64,000 nt of DNA from Streptomyces sp. NBC_01262 (GTDB lineage: Bacteria; Actinomycetota; Actinomycetes; Streptomycetales; Streptomycetaceae): positions 7,224,501 to 7,288,500 of the forward strand of contig NZ_CP108462.1 of the NCBI RefSeq assembly GCF_036226365.1, in the 5' to 3' direction. Shown here one piece after another: positions 61,130 to 64,000 of the stretch. Numbering within the stretch: the stretch's first letter is position 1; each line of letters opens with the position of its first letter. The notes below the pieces were generated by a model, which was not told the DNA's origin, made no database searches, and was given only the letters and a program-made list of their open reading frames with translations. Position numbers and translations under genes: made by a program.

Positions 61130-61804
61130 ATGAAGATGGCTGGTCTCACCCGACGGATGACGCTGAAGACCACGGCGGCAGTCGTGCCACGGATCACCCG
61201 CGTTGTCCCGCGGTGCGACATGGAACGGCTGGGCAGCCACTACGGCGGATGGTGGATCCCCACCGGCCTGCTCTCTCGGGACGCCGTCGTCTATGCGGCC
61301 GGAGTCGGCGAGGATGTCACGTTCGATCTGGCCCTCATCGAGCGGTTCGGCTGCGAAGTCTGGGCGATGGATCCCACTCCGCGGTCGATCGCGTTCGCGG
61401 CACGGATCGCCGAACCGCGGTGGAACTTCCTCCCGATCGGGCTCTGGAAGGAAAACGCCACCGTGCACTTCCATCCACCCGCCGACCCCGCGCACGTCTC
61501 ACACTCCGTGACGGAAATCCGCGGCAGCGGCCACGGCTTCGATGCGCAGTGCCGCCAGCTGACCACACTCATGACAGAGATGGGGCACGACCGGCTCGAC
61601 CTGCTGAAGATGGACATCGAAGGCGCGGAGGGGCCGGTGCTGGACCAAATGCTGGCCCGCGGCGTCCGTCCACGGATTCTGTGCGTGGAGTTCGACACGC
61701 CGGAGAGCCCCCGCGCCCTTCTGCGCCGCCTGCGCCGTCTGGAGGACGCCGGGTACGTGATCCGGCAGACCGAAGGACGGAACTACACCCTGACTCAGGG
61801 CTGA
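61130..61804 (+). CDS. FkbM-family methyltransferase
   Basis: SAM-dependent methyltransferase of 224 aa. It has VVYAAGVGEDVTFDLALIERFGC, VWAMDPTPRSIAFA and LLKMDIEGAEGPVLDQML, the FkbM hallmark. It probably O-methylates a sugar of the polymer. ATG at 61130 with a GAGGTG site is preferred; GTG at 61121 is possible. It follows the dehydrogenase by 75 bp. Confidence 0.87.
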   Translation: MKMAGLTRRMTLKTTAAVVPRITRVVPRCDMERLGSHYGGWWIPTGLLSRDAVVYAAGVGEDVTFDLALIERFGCEVWAMDPTPRSIAFAARIAEPRWNFLPIGLWKENATVHFHPPADPAHVSHSVTEIRGSGHGFDAQCRQLTTLMTEMGHDRLDLLKMDIEGAEGPVLDQMLARGVRPRILCVEFDTPESPRALLRRLRRLEDAGYVIRQTEGRNYTLTQG

Positions 61805-61908
61805 CCCGGCTTCCGGCTGCTGCCGAATGACGGAATTCCTACCTATTTCGGAGTACACGATGACGTGGCATCGGAGGATTCCTCATTCCAGCGGATAAAC
61901 ACAATACT

Positions 61909-63231
61909 GTGTCGACTCCTCGTTGTGATTCTTCGCTGTCATCCAATCAGGCCTCCGGCCGGCAGCTGCGCATTGTGCTGGTCTCGTACGCCTGCGACCC
62001 GAGCCGCGGTACCGAACCGGGCCTCGGCTGGGCCTGGGCCGAAGCGCTTGCGGCGCGCGGGCACGTGGTGGAACTGCTGACCCGCCCGGACCGCGACAAC
62101 GTACAGCACATCATGCGGAGCATCGAAGACCTGGGGCCGGTGGTGGGGAACCGCATCAGACCCCATGTCCTTCCGGTTCCGGCCTGCCCCCGGTGGCTCG
62201 GGCTACTGCCCCGGGGACTGCGCGGCAAGCCTGCGGAGTTCCTGCGTTACGAGGGCTGGCAGCGCAGCGCTGTGGACTATGCCCGTCGGCACGGGCTCGA
62301 CCGCGCGGATCTGGTGCACCACGTCTCCTACGGTTCCCTGGTGGGTGGCAGCGCATTGCACCGGCTGGGGCCGCCCCTGGTGTTCGGGCCGGTCGGCGGG
62401 GGGCAGACGGCACCGCACAGCCAACGCCGTCATCTGGGTACCGGGTACCGGCAGGAGGTGCTGCGGGAACTGCTGTGGGTTCGCGGGCTCAGCCGCCGCT
62501 CCTCCTGCCGGGCGACTCTGCGCGAGGCCGCCGTGGTATTGACCACCAACCGCGACACCGCGCACCGCGCCCGCCTGCTCGGCCGCGCGGACAGCCGCAT
62601 GATGCTGGCCGACGGGGTGCCGGACGCGCTGGTGCGTGAGCCGTCGCAGGAACAGTCGCCACGGAGGCCCCACCCGCCCACTGTCCTGTGGGTCGGCAGA
62701 CTGAGCCCCCTCAAGGCGCCTGGGCTGGCGGTACGGGCCTTCTCCCTGCTCCGCACCGAGATGCCCGACGCCCGCCTGGTGCTGATCGGAGACGGCCCGC
62801 TGCGTCCGGAACTGGAGCGCCTTGCCGATCGGCTGAAGGTGGCCAGGTCGGTCCAATTCCGGGGCCGGTTGCCCTGGGATCAGACGATGGCGGCATACGA
62901 CGACGCCGATGTCCTGCTCTTCACCAGCCTTCGCGACTCCTCCGGAGTACAGACACTGGAGGCGTGGGCCCGCGGACTCCCGGTGGTGCACCTCGACCAC
63001 CAGGGCGTCGGAGACTTCTCGGCTCCCGGAGGCGCAGTAGCCGTGGCCCTGCGTGACCCCGCGGATCTGCCGCAGCGCCTGGCGCACGCGCTCACCGGGG
63101 TGCTGACCGACGAGCAGGCGCGTCGCCGTATGGGGAGGGCGGGTCTGGAATGGGCGCGGCAGCACACCTGGACCGCCAAGGCGCGACGTGCCGAACAGCT
63201 CTACTACACCGTTGTGGCCGACAGTCTCTGA
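61909..63231 (+). CDS. GT4 glycosyltransferase
   Basis: Protein of 440 aa. The N-terminal acceptor domain has YACDPSRGTEPGLGWAWAEAL, and the C-terminal donor domain has VLWVGRLSPLKAPGLAVRAF, LVLIGDGPLRPEL and a late E-rich segment GVQTLEAWARGLPVV. Retaining GT-B enzyme, likely building the polysaccharide repeat. GTG start at 61909. Cotranscribed with the cluster. Confidence 0.9.
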   Translation: MSTPRCDSSLSSNQASGRQLRIVLVSYACDPSRGTEPGLGWAWAEALAARGHVVELLTRPDRDNVQHIMRSIEDLGPVVGNRIRPHVLPVPACPRWLGLLPRGLRGKPAEFLRYEGWQRSAVDYARRHGLDRADLVHHVSYGSLVGGSALHRLGPPLVFGPVGGGQTAPHSQRRHLGTGYRQEVLRELLWVRGLSRRSSCRATLREAAVVLTTNRDTAHRARLLGRADSRMMLADGVPDALVREPSQEQSPRRPHPPTVLWVGRLSPLKAPGLAVRAFSLLRTEMPDARLVLIGDGPLRPELERLADRLKVARSVQFRGRLPWDQTMAAYDDADVLLFTSLRDSSGVQTLEAWARGLPVVHLDHQGVGDFSAPGGAVAVALRDPADLPQRLAHALTGVLTDEQARRRMGRAGLEWARQHTWTAKARRAEQLYYTVVADSL

Positions 63232-63290
63232 GAGCCCGCTCGGCAGAGCAATCCCGAGCCCACGCCGTCCGACCGAGAAAGTGGTGGAAC

Positions 63291-63446
63291 ATGTCGCTTG
63301 TGGCAAGAGCACGGTGGGCGTTGCGGCATCCCTCTTCCGCGACCGGACCATCCGTGGTCCTCAATCCGGACGGAAATGAATGCATCCGCACGGAAGTGAG
63401 TTTCCGGGTCGGTGACACCCGAGGTGATTCCGATGCGGACGGGTGA
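63291..63446 (+). CDS. Possible small ORF
   Basis: A 51-codon frame starting ATG at 63291 and ending at 63446, overlapping the next gene start by 15 bp. The ribosome site is weak, and no family or membrane segment is seen. It may be chance. Confidence 0.2.
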   Translation: MSLVARARWALRHPSSATGPSVVLNPDGNECIRTEVSFRVGDTRGDSDADG

Positions 63447-64000
63447 AATGAGCGCGGCAGGCCTGCGGGTCGCCGTCGTGCACAGCTTCTACGCGTCCAG
63501 CAGTCCCAGTGGGGAGAACCAGGCGGTGGTCGCGCAGGTGGCAGCTCTGCGCAGAGCGGGGCACAGCACGCTTCTCCTGGGCGAGCACACTGACAGACTC
63601 AGCCGCAGGCCGCTGTACCCCTTGCGTGCCGCCGCTACGGTGGCCACCGGATACGGCCGTTCTCCGCTGGCCATGCTCCGGCGGTTCCGCCCGGACGTGG
63701 TGCACGTCCACAATCTCTTCCCCAACTTCGGGCGGTCCTGGCTGCGTCAATGGGCCGGCCCGGTCGTCACGACGCTGCACAACTACCGGCCGCTGTGCGC
63801 CGCCGCCACGCTCTACCGGGACGGGGCGACATGCACCTCCTGCCCCGACGGCGACCCGTGGACCGGGCTCCGGCACGGCTGCTACCGGGGATCACGAACG
63901 GCCACCGCACCGCTGGCCTGGGCGGGCCGCCGCGGTCCCGCAGCCGACCCGCTGCTGCGCCGCGCGGACCGTATCGTGGTGCTGTCGGAGATGAGCCGCC
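63432..64000 (+). CDS. GT4 glycosyltransferase, 5' part
   Basis: Runs off the window end. The N-terminal acceptor domain reads VAVVHSFYASSSPSGENQAV, VHVHNLFPNFGRSWL, TTLHNYRPLCAAATLYRDG and a Cys-rich TCTSCPDGD, typical of GT4 glycosyltransferases in polysaccharide clusters. ATG at 63432 has GAGGTGA 6 bp upstream; ATG 63447 is an alternative. Confidence 0.87.

Noticed and set aside
5..64000. Possible CRISPR array
   Set aside because: The only regular repeats are the 230-bp tandem units at 20.5-21.0 kb and the 12-bp units inside the beta-helix gene at 52.4 kb. Neither has repeat-spacer structure and no cas genes are present.
1..64000. tRNA or rRNA genes
   Set aside because: I looked for the conserved arm sequences and saw none. 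The only structural RNA recognised is rnpB; a tRNAscan run would settle it.

Overview
The window is high-GC DNA typical of Streptomyces or a close relative. GTG/ATG starts with GGAGG-type ribosome sites are common, many genes are coupled by ATGA/GTGA overlaps, and an actinobacterial-type RNase P RNA is present. There are DUF4012 and LAxTG-type secreted proteins and F420-dependent enzymes. No tRNA, rRNA or CRISPR array was seen.

Left third (about 1-30 kb): a dispersed steroid side-chain degradation set sits among ordinary genes. It comprises a CYP125-like P450, a FadA5-like thiolase, a metallo-hydrolase, an aldehyde dehydrogenase with a coupled ferredoxin, a KstR-like TetR repressor, an Rv3520c-like F420 oxidoreductase, and an operon of Hsd4B-like hydratase, zinc alcohol dehydrogenase and Hsd4A-like SDR. 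Two palindromes tie the set together. A KstR-type box lies at 2309, 4861, 15159 and 26940. A second 17-bp box, TCTGACG-N5-TCAGA, lies in front of the P450, the aldehyde dehydrogenase and the F420 enzyme. Between them are a sensor kinase, an RlpA-like secreted protein, an AlkZ-like glycosylase, an acetyltransferase/phosphatase/HAD operon, a glycosyltransferase/methyltransferase/cyclase-like operon, a two-component system, and repeats: a 230-bp tandem duplication, a MITE-like palindrome and a 19-bp inverted repeat.

Middle (30-39 kb): conserved housekeeping genes follow, namely Nif3-like, zinc-ribbon, RNase H/phosphatase, YaaA, RNB ribonuclease, Uma2 and rnpB. After rnpB lie fragments of mobile-element-type genes, a shortened SpdB/DUF2637 gene and a GIY-YIG-like remnant.

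Right third (39-64 kb): the most striking locus is a FadD32-like fatty acyl-AMP ligase overlapping a Pks13-like synthase, followed by an antigen-85-like esterase and the first 73 codons of an acyl-CoA carboxylase beta subunit. This gene content mirrors the mycolic acid condensation locus of mycobacteria, in a genus not known to make mycolates. The synthase differs from Pks13 by carrying an inserted DH-KR block in which the DH has lost its catalytic His. The predicted product is therefore an alpha-branched beta-hydroxy acid, the mycolic motif. The carboxylase gene is cut short and followed by insertion-sequence debris. An exopolysaccharide-type cluster then runs off the window end: LMW phosphatase, DUF4012 protein, LAxTG surface protein, sugar-phosphate transferase, UDP-glucuronate decarboxylase-like SDR, WecG/TagA transferase, nucleotide-sugar dehydrogenase, FkbM methyltransferase and two GT4 glycosyltransferases.
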